Shown here piece after piece: positions 45,009 through 54,208 of a stretch of DNA of 64,000 nucleotides. This stretch comes from Shimia sp. SK013 (GTDB taxonomy: Bacteria > Pseudomonadota > Alphaproteobacteria > Rhodobacterales > Rhodobacteraceae), in NCBI RefSeq assembly GCF_001292625.1, contig NZ_LAJH01000021.1, positions 124,001 through 188,000 on the forward strand. The letters are read 5' to 3'. The position numbers were made by a program, and so were the translations under genes. Below the pieces are notes generated by a model. That model had not been told where the DNA came from. It saw only the letters and a list, made by a program, of their open reading frames with translations, and ran no database searches. Position 1 is the first letter of the stretch; every line of letters starts with the position of its first letter.

Positions 45009-47792
45009 ATGGCTGATGGCGCACAGATCGACATGGTGACCTTTTCCTTGAACGGCAAAGACGTGACCGTTCCCGCAGGCACATCTATTTGGGACGCGGC
45101 GAACGGGCAGGGCTTTGTAATCCCGCACCTGTGCCACAAGCCGGCCAAAGGCTATCGACCCGATGGCAACTGCCGCGCCTGCATGGTTGAGGTCGAAGGC
45201 GAACGCACGTTGGTGGCATCCTGTATTCGCGAAGCCGCAGAGGGCATGATTGTGCATTCCGAAAGCGCGCGTGCCACCAAGGCGCGCGAGGTGGTGATGG
45301 AGTTGCTGGTTGCGGATCAGCCAGACGTCAAACACGACGCGTCGAGCCATTTCTGGGATATGGCGGCGCAGGTTGGTGTAGACGAGAGCCGCTTTCCTGC
45401 CAAGGAAGCCGAGCGCGTGCCGCTGTTGGATGCCAGCCACGTGGCGATGAGCGTCAATCTGGACGCCTGTATCCATTGCAATCTGTGTGTGCGGGCGTGC
45501 CGCGAAGTGCAGGTCAACGACGTGATCGGCATGTCTGGGCGCAACAACACCGCGCAGATTGTGTTCGATCAGGGCGACGACATGGGTGCGTCAAGCTGTG
45601 TGGCTTGTGGTGAATGTGTGCAGGCGTGCCCAACAGGGGCGTTGATGCCTGCGGCTGTGCTGGACGAGGACGGCGCCGGTGACAGCGCGGATTATGATCA
45701 CGAAGTCAAAAGCATCTGCCCCTATTGCGGTGTGGGGTGTCAGATCAGCTTCAAGGTCAAAGACGATAAGATCAAATATGTCGAAGGCATTGATGGGCCA
45801 GCCAATGAAAACCGGCTGTGCGTCAAAGGCCGTTTTGGGTTTGATTATATCGACCACCCGCACCGTTTGACCAAGCCGCTTATTCGTCGTGATGACGCGC
45901 CAGCCAAAGGATTGAACGTCGACCCCGGAAATCTGTTGACGCATTTCCGCGAAGCGACGTGGGATGAAGCGTTGGATTTCGCTGCCGGTGGCATGAAGCG
46001 TCTGCGGGCGGAGAAAGGCACAAATATTGCGGGCTTTGGCTCTGCGAAATGCTCCAACGAAGAAGCTTACCTGTTCCAGAAACTGATCCGTCAGGGTTTT
46101 GGCCACAACAACGTCGATCACTGTACGCGGCTGTGTCATGCCTCGTCCGTGTCGGCGTTGCTGGAAAACGTGGGTTCGGGCGCGGTGACGGCGACCTTTA
46201 ACGAGATCGAGAACGCCGATGTGGCGATTGCGATCGGCTGTAACCCGATCGAGAACCACCCTGTGGCGGCGACGTATTTCAAACAGTTCGCCAAGCGTGG
46301 CGGCAAGTTGATTGTCTGTGACCCGCGCGGTGTGGGTCTTGGGCGGCATGCAAGCCACAAGTTGCAGTTCAAACCCGGTGCGGATGTGTCGATGCTGAAT
46401 GCGATCATGCATGTGATCGTCGAAGAAGAGCTTTATGACGCAGACTACATCGCCCAGTTCACCGAGAACTGGGAAGAGATGAAAGCGCATCTGAAGGGGT
46501 TCTCTCCTGAAGCGATGGAGCCGATCTGTGGTCTTGATCCCGCGTTGTTGCGGGATGCTGCGCGGACGTTTGCGGCTGGCAAAGCAGGCATGATTTTCTG
46601 GGGGATGGGCGTCAGCCAACACATCCACGGCACCGATAATGCGCGCTGTCTGATCTCGCTGGCGTTGATGACCGGCAACGTTGGCAAACCCGGCGCTGGG
46701 CTGCACCCGCTGCGGGGGCAGAACAACGTGCAGGGCGCGTCGGACGCGGGTCTGATCCCGATGTTCTTGCCGGATTATCAGTCGGTTACGGACGACGGCG
46801 TGCGCTCGGCGTTTACCGACGTCTGGCAGTCGGAGGATTTCTCGAGTGAGAAGGGTCTGACTGTGGTCGAAATCATGCATGCAATCCATGATGGCGACAT
46901 CAAGGGCATGTATATTCTGGGTGAAAACCCTGCGATGTCTGACCCTGATGTGGACCACGCCCGCGCGGCTTTGGCCAAGCTGGACCATCTGGTGGTGCAG
47001 GACATCTTCCTTACGGAAACGGCGAACTATGCGGATGTGATCCTGCCGTCGTCGGCGTGGTATGAAAAATCCGGCACTGTGACCAACACCAACCGTCAGG
47101 TGCAGATGGGGCGGCCTGTGACGTCGCCTCCGGGTGAGGCAAAAGAAGACTGGTGGATCGAGGTCGAACTGGCCAAACGGTTGGGTCTGAATTGGGATTA
47201 TACGCACCCCAAAGAGGTGTTTGCCGAGATGAAGCTCAATATGGGTTCGCTCGACAACATCACGTGGGAGCGGCTTGAGGGTGAGGCGGTGACTTATCCG
47301 TCGCTCAGCCCCGAAGACCCAGGTCAGGCGATTGTGTTTGGCGATGGGTTCCCACGCGACAACAACCGTGCGCGGTTCACGCCCGCATCGGTGATTCCGC
47401 CGGATGAAGTGCCGGACGCGGAGTATCCGTTTGTGTTGATCACGGGTCGTCAGCTGGAGCATTGGCACACAGGCTCGATGACGCGGCGCGCCAGCACGCT
47501 GGATGCGCTGGAGCCGGAAGCCAACTGTTCGTTGCATCCGTCGACATTGCGCAAACTGGGTGTCGAGGCGGGTGGCTATATTGCGCTGTCAACGCGGCGT
47601 GGCACCGTGACCGTGATGGCGCGTGCGGATCGGGCTGTGGCGCCGGACAACGTGTTCCTGCCGTTTGCCTATGTCGAAGCGGCGGCCAACATCCTGACCA
47701 ATGCGGCGCTGGACCCATACGGCAAAATCCCCGAGTTTAAATTCTCGGCGGTGCGTGTGGAAAAAGCGGAAACACCCGTCGCGGCGGAATGA
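45009..47792 (+). CDS. fdsA: NAD-dependent formate dehydrogenase, alpha subunit
   Basis: A 927-residue molybdopterin enzyme oxidising formate to CO2 in the cytoplasm. Order: NuoG-like [2Fe-2S] domain (C42, C55, C58, C72), His/Cys region, two [4Fe-4S] ferredoxin motifs (CIHCNLCVRAC, CVACGECVQAC), a further cluster CPYCGVGC, and the bis-MGD core. The Mo ligand is a cysteine, C376 in HCTRLCHAS, followed by the catalytic His, so no selenocysteine is needed. C-terminal MopB domain has TGRQLEHWHTGSMTRR. No fdsC/fdhD or fdsD gene follows; the sulfur-transfer factor must be encoded elsewhere. Confidence 0.95.
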   Translation: MADGAQIDMVTFSLNGKDVTVPAGTSIWDAANGQGFVIPHLCHKPAKGYRPDGNCRACMVEVEGERTLVASCIREAAEGMIVHSESARATKAREVVMELLVADQPDVKHDASSHFWDMAAQVGVDESRFPAKEAERVPLLDASHVAMSVNLDACIHCNLCVRACREVQVNDVIGMSGRNNTAQIVFDQGDDMGASSCVACGECVQACPTGALMPAAVLDEDGAGDSADYDHEVKSICPYCGVGCQISFKVKDDKIKYVEGIDGPANENRLCVKGRFGFDYIDHPHRLTKPLIRRDDAPAKGLNVDPGNLLTHFREATWDEALDFAAGGMKRLRAEKGTNIAGFGSAKCSNEEAYLFQKLIRQGFGHNNVDHCTRLCHASSVSALLENVGSGAVTATFNEIENADVAIAIGCNPIENHPVAATYFKQFAKRGGKLIVCDPRGVGLGRHASHKLQFKPGADVSMLNAIMHVIVEEELYDADYIAQFTENWEEMKAHLKGFSPEAMEPICGLDPALLRDAARTFAAGKAGMIFWGMGVSQHIHGTDNARCLISLALMTGNVGKPGAGLHPLRGQNNVQGASDAGLIPMFLPDYQSVTDDGVRSAFTDVWQSEDFSSEKGLTVVEIMHAIHDGDIKGMYILGENPAMSDPDVDHARAALAKLDHLVVQDIFLTETANYADVILPSSAWYEKSGTVTNTNRQVQMGRPVTSPPGEAKEDWWIEVELAKRLGLNWDYTHPKEVFAEMKLNMGSLDNITWERLEGEAVTYPSLSPEDPGQAIVFGDGFPRDNNRARFTPASVIPPDEVPDAEYPFVLITGRQLEHWHTGSMTRRASTLDALEPEANCSLHPSTLRKLGVEAGGYIALSTRRGTVTVMARADRAVAPDNVFLPFAYVEAAANILTNAALDPYGKIPEFKFSAVRVEKAETPVAAE

Positions 47793-47797
47793 AATGA

Positions 47798-47838
47798 ACT
47801 CCGGTGGTGAGGCGATTGCGGCGCTTCGCCACCGGAGT
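47798..47838 (+). terminator. Hairpin after fdsA
   Basis: Arms ACTCCGGTGG (47798-47807) and CCACCGGAGT (47829-47838), extended inwards by GAGGCG/CGCTTC with one G-U pair. No clear T-run follows, so it may protect the mRNA end or need Rho. The rest of the gap to 47996 shows no gene. Confidence 0.6.
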
Positions 47839-47996
47839 CCCCCTCGCCACTGTTAAACCCCTTAGACAGCAGCAAGGCCGCCGGCTGACCTATTAAAAGG
47901 CGTGCCGACAGCAAATCGGTAGCCGATTTCAGCGCCCAGATAAAGTATTTTGTTTGAGTCGCGAATTAAATGTAGCTGCGGTTCGGCCGTGTGTCG

Positions 47997-48611
47997 TCAG
48001 TCGCTTGGGGCGGTGGCGACCATGCTGTCTCGCACGCCAAATGTCTCGTACCATGAGGCCAGATTGTCCCGTCCTTGACGCCAGTCACGATCGCCATGAC
48101 GAAAATCCAGATAGCCAAGTGCGCAGCCAACACCGATCTGTCCCATATCCAGCGGGCCGTGCAGGTGGCTCATCCAGCGATCATCGAGCGCATCCAGCGC
48201 GCCCGCGACTTTGCCCCATTGTGCTTCGAGCCAGTCGTCAAAAACGATTTCGGCGGGGCGCAGGCGTTTCTCGTAGACCATCGAAACTGCGGATTCGAGG
48301 ATCCCGTCTGCGGTGGCTTCCAGCGTCAGCACGTCCCACAGCCGATCCTCGGGATAGAGGTCAGCCCCGGCGCGGGCCACAAAGTAGCGGCAGATCACGC
48401 GACTGTCATAGATTGCCGGACCATCGGGCCGGACCAACGCCGGGATTTTGCCCAGCGGGTTGGCTGCGGCGGCCTCGTCGGCGGTGGACAGCGCCGTTGT
48501 CTGTACGCGCACCAGATCGACATCGCCGGTCTGGTTCGTTTCGGCCAGCGTCACCCGTACCTTGCGCACGAAAGGCGAGGCGGGGGAGTGGATCAATTGC
48601 AGGCGGGACAT
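47997..48611 (-). CDS. Glutathione S-transferase family protein
   Basis: A 204-residue protein with an N-terminal thioredoxin-like domain (LQLIHSPASPFVRKVRVTLAET; the Ser/Pro region is the catalytic position) and NPLGKIPALV with the cis-proline, followed by YDSRVICRYF. A helical C-terminal domain begins near residue 85. This is the common bacterial YibF-like GST form. It is read together with the PaiB-like gene 3 bp upstream. Detoxification or reductive dehalogenation-type chemistry possible; substrate unknown. Confidence 0.88.
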   Translation of the reverse strand: MSRLQLIHSPASPFVRKVRVTLAETNQTGDVDLVRVQTTALSTADEAAAANPLGKIPALVRPDGPAIYDSRVICRYFVARAGADLYPEDRLWDVLTLEATADGILESAVSMVYEKRLRPAEIVFDDWLEAQWGKVAGALDALDDRWMSHLHGPLDMGQIGVGCALGYLDFRHGDRDWRQGRDNLASWYETFGVRDSMVATAPSD

Positions 48612-48614
48612 GGG

Positions 48615-49250
48615 TTAATCCTTTTTGGGGTCTGAAACGGGCGATTGCATCATGGCGGCCAACTCGCGTGTGTGCGAGCCAACCGATTGCGCGGCCATCT
48701 GTCGGGCGGCTGCGTGGCGCGCCTCTGTGGGTTTGTTCTGGCCCAGTTTCCAAGTGCCCTGAACATCAGCGATCTGCAGCCGGAACGGCTGGATCATGCG
48801 CAGCATACGTGTGTAGGCCTCGCTATCCATCTTGTCGCTGCTCCAGGGTGGTTTGGGCAGAAGTTGCGCCTCAAAATGGTCTGAAAGGCGATCCAGCAAG
48901 TCAGGCAGGTCGCTTTGTGGCAGCGGCGCGAGCGTGCCGGTCAGGTGCACAGCAACATAGTTCCATGTTGGCACCTGATCATCCATGTCGTACCAGTCCG
49001 GGCTGACATAGCTGTCTGGCCCACTGACCGCGAGACATGCTGTTTTTGGGTCCCGTAACGCGCGCGCCATTGGGTTGGACCGCACCAGGTGCAGATCCAC
49101 ACAACTGCCGTCTCCGCTCACCAAAAACGGCACGTGGGACAGCAAGGGAGCGCCATCAGTTGAGAGCGTCAGAACGCCAAAGCCGCGGTCGCGTGCAAAG
49201 GCAAGGTTCTGGGCGGCGTCTGCGTCGCGGAAGGTGGGATTTGGGTGCAT
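48615..49250 (-). CDS. PaiB-like FMN-binding protein / regulator
   Basis: A 211-residue protein starting at ATG 49250 (MHPNPTFRDADAAQNLAF). Features of the PaiB / FMN-binding negative transcriptional regulator family: FGVLTLSTDGAPLLSHVPFLV, LHLVRSNPMARAL, the WYDMDDQVPTWNYVAVHLTG motif and a C-terminal GTWKLGQNKPTEAR. The split-barrel fold binds flavin; Bacillus PaiB represses protease and sporulation genes, but here a redox role is as likely. Same strand as the two flanking GST-like genes. Confidence 0.87.
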   Translation of the reverse strand: MHPNPTFRDADAAQNLAFARDRGFGVLTLSTDGAPLLSHVPFLVSGDGSCVDLHLVRSNPMARALRDPKTACLAVSGPDSYVSPDWYDMDDQVPTWNYVAVHLTGTLAPLPQSDLPDLLDRLSDHFEAQLLPKPPWSSDKMDSEAYTRMLRMIQPFRLQIADVQGTWKLGQNKPTEARHAAARQMAAQSVGSHTRELAAMMQSPVSDPKKD

Positions 49251-49371
49251 TGTTCGGCTCGTTCTTAAGTCGCGGTGATGGTGCCGCGCGCGCGGATGTA
49301 TGGCAACCGCCAAATCGTGATGTGAGGGCAAAGAGTACGTGATCTAAAGGAGTGCCTTGCGGCTTGGCAGG

Positions 49372-50031
49372 CTACGCCTGCGGAGCAACCTGTGGCGGCG
49401 TGATCGTGCCCGCAAAGACCGTCGGGGCATCGCCTTCGCCCCATTTGGGCAGTTTGGGCATGATGGTTGCGAAAAGATCGCTTGTCAGGAAGGTTTCCAG
49501 CCAACGCGACATATTCGGACCTGCGTCCGCGTCAAATCGGGATTTGTCGATAAATGCAAACTGGCGCACAAACGGTAAGATTGCCATGTCGGCAAGGCTT
49601 GGCGCGGTGCCAAAAAGAAACCCGTCACCAAGCTGGGTCTCGAGGTTGGTCAGAAAGGCCATCGCCGCGGCGCGGCTGGCTTGCGGATCAAGCTCTGGAT
49701 AGCGGGTGTGGTACTTGGTGTGATCCAATGCGGCTTTGAATGGCCCGTCGGCCTCAGCAATCAGCGCGTGCCCTTGGTCGGGCATGTGCAACCACCCCAT
49801 CGGGTCGTTTTGCCCCAGGGCCCAAATCATAATGTCGAGGCTTTCATCGATCACCGAACCTGCATGGTCCAGACAAGGCACCGTTGCGCTGGGCGACACG
49901 GCCAGAAACGCAGGCGCTTTGTCGCGCAACACAATCTCGCGCAATTCGACCTCGACCGCTGACACAGCCAAGGCCAAACGTGCCCGTATCGCATATGGGC
50001 AGCGACGAAAGCTGTACAGGATCGGCATCAT
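49372..50031 (-). CDS. Glutathione S-transferase-like protein with CPYA motif
   Basis: A 219-residue protein that starts MMPILYSFRRCPYAIRARLAL. The C-P-Y-A motif at residues 11-14 replaces the Ser/Tyr of classical GSTs and is typical of omega/glutaredoxin-like forms that do thiol transfer. The cis-proline lies in SATVPCLD and DESLDIMIWAL completes the glutathione site. C-terminal helical domain includes SLADMAILPFVRQFAF. Function probably glutathione-dependent reduction in the cytoplasm. Confidence 0.87.
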   Translation of the reverse strand: MMPILYSFRRCPYAIRARLALAVSAVEVELREIVLRDKAPAFLAVSPSATVPCLDHAGSVIDESLDIMIWALGQNDPMGWLHMPDQGHALIAEADGPFKAALDHTKYHTRYPELDPQASRAAAMAFLTNLETQLGDGFLFGTAPSLADMAILPFVRQFAFIDKSRFDADAGPNMSRWLETFLTSDLFATIMPKLPKWGEGDAPTVFAGTITPPQVAPQA

Positions 50032-50138
50032 AGCTTTTTTTGTTCCCTAAATACCTAAACCGCGCGCAGCGCGGCGTGGCCCAACATCTTGCGGCACCCG
50101 CAGGGTGTCGGAGATGGCGGGAGCACCACGCCTACACC

Positions 50139-51401
50139 TCATGCCACCAGTTGCGATCCACGCAGGTCCAAAATCGGTGCGGTCACGATCGCCCCTTCGG
50201 TTTGGGCGGCGTCAAATGCGACTTCGGTGAATTGTTCCGTACGTCCCATGTGCGGGTTTTCCATCAGGATGTGATGGGTTTTGCCAAGTTGGCCCTGCAA
50301 ATGCCGCGCGACTTGCGCCTGCCCGGCTTCGCGCAGGCGGGCTGCTCGTTCTTTGATAATGGCGCCGTTCACTTGCGTCGGAATTTTTGCCGCTGGCGTA
50401 CCTTCGCGTTTGGAATAAGGAAACACATGCAGCCAAGTCAGGTCGCAGTCATCCACCAGTTTCATAGAGTTCTCAAAATGTGCCTCAGTTTCCGTAGGGA
50501 AGCCCGCGATGATGTCTGCGCCATAGGTCATGTCAGGACGGAGTTTTTTGGCCTCTTCACAAAACCGGATTGCGTCATCGCGCAAATGCCGGCGTTTCAT
50601 GCGTTTCAGGATCAGGTCGTCGCCGTGTTGCAGCGACAAATGCAAATGCGGCATCAGGCGCGACTCGGTCGCAATCGCCATCATCAGGTTTTCATCGACC
50701 TCGATGCTGTCAATCGAACTGATCCGCAGGCGAGGCAGGTCCGGCACCAGTTTCAGAATGCGCATCACCAGATCGCCGAGTTTTGGCGCAGCGGGCAGGT
50801 CCGCGCCCCAGCTGGTCAGGTCGACACCGGTCAACACAACCTCGTTGAAACCCTTGTCCACCAGCCGTTTGATCTGATCGACCACAACACCCGCGGGCAC
50901 AGACCGCGAATTGCCGCGGCCGTACGGGATGATGCAGAAAGTGCAGCGGTGGTCACAGCCGTTTTGGACCTGCACATAGGCACGAGACCGGGTGCCAAAC
51001 CCGTCGATCAGGTGTCCGGCGGTCTCGGTGACCGACATGATGTCGTCCACCATGACTTTTTCGGTGTCGCCAATAAAATCCGCGGCCATGCCCTGCCATG
51101 TGGCGGGGTTCATTTTCTCATTGTTGCCGATGACCTTGTCGACCTCGCCCATGGCGGCAAAGGTTGCCGGTTCGGTCTGCGCGGCACAGCCGGTCACGAT
51201 GATGTTGGCATCAGGGTTTTCACGTCGCAGGCGGCGGATTTCCTGCCGCGATTTGCGCACGGCTTCGGCCGTCACGGCGCAGGTGTTGACGATCACGGCG
51301 TTTTCCAGACCGGCGGTTTGCGCCATGTCTTTCATCGCTTCGGATTCATAAGAATTCAGACGGCATCCGAGTGTGGCGAATTTGGGTGGGGCGTCGGTCA
51401 T
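50139..51401 (-). CDS. mtaB: tRNA t6A37 methylthiotransferase MtaB
   Basis: A 420-residue radical-SAM enzyme that adds a methylthio group to N6-threonylcarbamoyl-A37 of tRNAs reading ANN codons. The N-terminal UPF0004 domain has cluster ligands C13, C41 and C72; the radical-SAM cluster is C149-x3-C153-x2-C156 (NGCDHRCTFC). The MtaB-type motif YGRGNSRSVP follows and a TRAM-like tail ends the protein. Its start overlaps the dapF stop by 4 bp. Plus-strand frames here are shadows. Confidence 0.95.
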   Translation of the reverse strand: MTDAPPKFATLGCRLNSYESEAMKDMAQTAGLENAVIVNTCAVTAEAVRKSRQEIRRLRRENPDANIIVTGCAAQTEPATFAAMGEVDKVIGNNEKMNPATWQGMAADFIGDTEKVMVDDIMSVTETAGHLIDGFGTRSRAYVQVQNGCDHRCTFCIIPYGRGNSRSVPAGVVVDQIKRLVDKGFNEVVLTGVDLTSWGADLPAAPKLGDLVMRILKLVPDLPRLRISSIDSIEVDENLMMAIATESRLMPHLHLSLQHGDDLILKRMKRRHLRDDAIRFCEEAKKLRPDMTYGADIIAGFPTETEAHFENSMKLVDDCDLTWLHVFPYSKREGTPAAKIPTQVNGAIIKERAARLREAGQAQVARHLQGQLGKTHHILMENPHMGRTEQFTEVAFDAAQTEGAIVTAPILDLRGSQLVA

Positions 51402-52243
51402 TTTGCGCCCGCCAGAAAAGCAGCGGTGAATTCGCCGCTCATCACATGTTCGGTGGCGCCCGTCATCCAGACGCCATCGTCGCGCCAGTCGATCCAGATG
51501 CTGCCGCCATCAAGCTCTATCTGCACAGAGCGGCCTGTCAGGCCACGACGATGCGCGGCAACGGCGGTGGCGCAGCTTGAGGAGCCTGAGGCCAAAGTTG
51601 TGCCCACACCGCGCTCCCAGACGCGCATACGGATGTGGTCGGTGCCGATGATCTGCGCGACCTGCACATTGGTGCGCGCGGGATACAATGGGTGATGCTC
51701 GTGCGCCGCACCAAAGGAGTCGATATCCACGGCCTCGGCATCATCAACAAAGAAGGTGCAATGCGGATTGCCCATGCCGGTTGCCGTTGGCGCACCGTCA
51801 ATTGGCAGGGCGAGCGTGTCCATTTCGCGGGAGAGTGGCACTTCGGACCACAGAAGCTGTGGCTGCCCCATATTCACCGAGGTCAGCCCGTTCCCCGCGT
51901 CGCGGGCGTGCAGCGTGCCACGGTCCGTGGTCAGCGTCAGCGTGCCAGCGCCCGACTCGTCCATCAAATAACGGGCAATGCAGCGCGTCGCATTTCCGCA
52001 GGCCGCCGAGGTCGATCCATCAGCATTGTAAAACACCAGATGCGCATCCGCATCGTTGCGGGTTTCGATCACTGCAAGCTGATCAAATCCAATGCCTTTG
52101 TGGCGATCTGCGATGGCGGTGATCTGGCCTTCGGTCAGTTCAAAGGCGTGTAGGCGCGCGTCTACAACGACAAAGTCGTTGCCAAGGCCGTGCATTTTCA
52201 TGAATGCCAAAGGGGTATCTGCGCGTGTGATCATTGCGCGCAT
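51398..52243 (-). CDS. dapF: Diaminopimelate epimerase
   Basis: A 281-residue enzyme that converts LL- to meso-diaminopimelate for lysine and peptidoglycan synthesis. Both catalytic cysteines are visible, C82 in AACGNATRC and C224 in GSSSCATAVA, along with the N-terminal MKMHGLGNDFVVVDAR. The translation start could be ATG 52243, 52234 or 52201; none has a strong ribosome site, and the family core begins at MKMHGLGND. Read with mtaB in one unit. Upstream 99 bp separate it from the divergent tRNA gene. Confidence 0.96.
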   Translation of the reverse strand: MRAMITRADTPLAFMKMHGLGNDFVVVDARLHAFELTEGQITAIADRHKGIGFDQLAVIETRNDADAHLVFYNADGSTSAACGNATRCIARYLMDESGAGTLTLTTDRGTLHARDAGNGLTSVNMGQPQLLWSEVPLSREMDTLALPIDGAPTATGMGNPHCTFFVDDAEAVDIDSFGAAHEHHPLYPARTNVQVAQIIGTDHIRMRVWERGVGTTLASGSSSCATAVAAHRRGLTGRSVQIELDGGSIWIDWRDDGVWMTGATEHVMSGEFTAAFLAGAK

Positions 52244-52342
52244 ATACGCTTGATGGAAGGCGGTTTCCAGAGGCGTGCATTTTTTCTTGAGAATCGTCTT
52301 GACCGCCCTGCGCAGTCAGCATAGTACCGCGCCACAGAGAGT

Positions 52343-52418
52343 GGGCCGTTAGCTCAGTTGGTAGAGCAACTGACTTTTAATCAGTAGGTCGATGGTTCGA
52401 ACCCATCACGGCTCACCA
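52343..52418 (+). tRNA. tRNA-Lys (anticodon UUU)
   Basis: A 76-base cloverleaf with encoded CCA. Acceptor stem GGGCCGT / ACGGCTC (one G-U pair), D-arm AGCTCAGTTGGTAGAGC, anticodon stem ACTGA / TCAGT with loop CTTTTAA, T-arm GATGG-TTCGAAC-CCATC. The second half, from the anticodon loop on, is repeated at 61264-61312, marking it as the integration site of the element that follows. Confidence 0.97.
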
Positions 52419-52422
52419 CTTT
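52374..52422 (+). repeat. attL: 49-bp direct repeat, 3' part of tRNA-Lys
   Basis: Starts exactly with the 7-base anticodon loop CTTTTAA and runs through the CCA end plus CTTT. Identical to 61264-61312. Crossover in or near the anticodon loop is usual for tRNA-directed tyrosine integrases. Confidence 0.92.
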
Positions 52423-52483
52423 TTCCGTTTTATATCAATATGTTACGTGACGGCCCCTTGCGGGTAATGCGTACCTTTCTGCT

Positions 52484-52506
52484 TTCCGGAAGCAATACGG
52501 AAGCAA
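52484..52506. repeat. Probable integrase arm-type site, left
   Basis: TTCCGGAAGC-A-ATACGGAAGCAA. It contains the half-site CGGAAGC twice and matches the right-end copy with one mismatch. Lies 61 bp inside attL. Confidence 0.6.
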
Positions 52507-52697
52507 CGTAACACACATTTCTTGAGTGAATCGGTGTGACAGGAAAGCCGCACGGTGCCTTGCGAGAGATCGCTTTGAGACGCAATTCCGAGTTTCTTGA
52601 ACTGGGAACTGGTAATTTTGGTAGAACGGGCGGAAACCAGACATTCTCTGCAAGTGCAAAGGGTGTTGTTTTAAACCGCCGAAGCGGTCCTTGAAGT

Positions 52698-53306
52698 TTA
52701 CTGGAACTCTTCTGCAAGGAAGAAGCCATTGCGCCCCTGTGTGGTCGATTTGGTGAACCTAGTAATTCCCTCACTTTCTGAAAACTCCGAAGGGACTGAT
52801 TTCCTGATTTCTAAGATAATGGTCTGGGTCGATGTCCAGGTCGTCAGTGATTGAAGAAATCGTAGATTAACATCCGTCTCAGACAGATCGTCAGCATCAT
52901 CCTCAGGCTTCTCGTATGCCAACAATGGTGAATCAAGAACTACAAACCCGGGATGGGGCAACTGCTTGTCTTCAGTGAATTTGAGTAGGCCGAGTGTCGG
53001 TGCGGCGTGTGATACTGCTCTCCCCGGTAGTTCAGCCAAATTGAACTCTGATCGGGCGGTTAAGGCTAGATTAACCATAACTATGTAGGGTTGTTTTATT
53101 CGAGCGGCACTAAACTTATCAAAGAAAAACTGAAACTGAAGCATGTATTTGTAACCAGTAAACCTGCAACGGCGTTGCAGAGTTAGGAGTACCCACATTA
53201 TGAGGAATATTCCAAAAAACGAATTGTACGACGACATGATTGTCGTTTTGGGTCTAGACTTCCGGCGATGGACCAAACGGCTTCTTGAAGAAGCCGACCT
53301 GAACAA
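52698..53306 (-). pseudogene. Remnant of a Rad50/SMC-like ATPase (C-terminal end only)
   Basis: A 202-codon frame in which only the last ~120 residues look like a gene product: APTLGLLKFTEDKQLPHPGF, then VVLDSPLLAYEKPEDDADD, TIILEIRKS and the end motif FTKSTTQGRNGFF. The LDSPL-type Walker B and the final F-T-K...G-R-x-G-F-F pattern are known from large coiled-coil ATPases found in accessory and defence loci. Walker A and the coiled coil are missing, and the first ~80 codons do not continue the similarity. I read it as an eroded leftover. Frame coordinates are given; the meaningful part is about 52698-53066. Confidence 0.5.
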
Positions 53307-53403
53307 TCATGAACCAAGTTTGATGCTGTTCTTTGACATGACGCGATGTGCGAACGACGCGGAGTTTCTGATGTCCGTGAAGGCATCGCTCACAGTGCAC
53401 TAA
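53200..53403 (+). CDS. Small hypothetical protein
   Basis: A 67-codon frame starting MRNIPKNELYDDMIVVLG with TAGGAG ten bases upstream. The product is acidic to neutral, with a likely helix RRWTKRLLEEADL. I do not recognise it. It overlaps, in antisense, the non-conserved beginning of the ATPase remnant, so at most one of the two is real there. Confidence 0.3.
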   Translation: MRNIPKNELYDDMIVVLGLDFRRWTKRLLEEADLNNHEPSLMLFFDMTRCANDAEFLMSVKASLTVH

Positions 53404-54208
53404 CTTACTTAATCCGCCTCCGTTCTTCGCGGAACGGGAGCGGGCTTACGTAAAAAAGAAACCGTTACCGTTGAATTAGTCAGTGACCTCCGCCAGCCCC
53501 ACTGTACATGTTGTGGATCTTCAAGAACACGGAAGGAGGCTGAGCGCTGCGCCAGATTGCAATTTTGCATATCCACAAAATCACATTTCAAGGTAATCCT
53601 CCTTTTTGACCGACAAGCTGGAAGCTGTCCGGTGGGCCTTGAGGTACGTTGCGTCAGGTGAAATCGTTTTGTGGTCAAGTGCTTCAGCGGCAAGGCCTCC
53701 GAAATTCGGGCAAACACCCAGATATCGCTCCACCGCTTACAACAACCAAAAGGCGTCTTGGGTGAACCAAACTCCTTTGGGGATCACACCGATGTAAACC
53801 AATATGTTAACACCTCAACTAGAGACACGTCTTCGCATACATTGTGGGTTAAACTGATAAAATCTCAGAAAATTGGTGGAAATTCTAGGCCCTTGAATGA
53901 CTGGCCTAGCGAATCCGCCCTTACTGCCCCATAAGCATGCGTCATGCTGCACCCGGCGCGAATGTCGTAGAAGGGGCTGAGAGCCGACCTTTAGGCACCA
54001 ATTCCGATTCTCATGAGCGCCAGACAAACTACTTCGACAGGTGGCAATGGCGGCAATGCGCAGGTAGTGAGCTTTGCAAAGTTGGGTTTTCCGGAAGTTC
54101 CAACGAGACGCGAACGGCCCAATGCAGACCTTGGGAGAAAGCGCAGTGAAGGTCTGGTCGAGCCCAATCAAGACGCTCAAAAGATGAACATGGCAGATTG
54201 AAGTCCAG
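53404..54208. other. Gene-poor stretch of the element
   Basis: Short frames on both strands (such as 53409-53717 minus and 53937-54149 plus) have no recognisable motifs and poor codon patterns, so I annotate none. It contains copy 1 of a dispersed repeat (53912-53994). Probably eroded sequence. Confidence 0.5.
53912..53994 (+). repeat. Dispersed repeat, copy 1
   Basis: About 80 bp, shared with 54855-54934 in the same orientation with scattered changes and a few indels. Conserved blocks are AATCCGCCCTTA, CGTCATGCTGCACCCGGC and CGAATGTCGTAGAAGG. Similar sequences are, as far as I recall, scattered in Rhodobacteraceae genomes. Confidence 0.75.

Noticed and set aside
45591..47537. 648-codon minus-strand frame
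   Set aside because: Antisense shadow of fdsA in a GC-rich gene; no motif and biased composition.
45009..47792. Selenocysteine in formate dehydrogenase
   Set aside because: The metal ligand codon at 46134 is TGT (Cys) and the frame has no internal TGA.
50040..51695. 551-codon plus-strand frame
   Set aside because: It is antisense to mtaB and the dapF end, both of which have clear catalytic motifs; the translation is His/Arg/Gln-rich, as in frame shadows.
53937..54149. 70-codon plus-strand frame
   Set aside because: It begins inside the dispersed repeat and has no conserved pattern.
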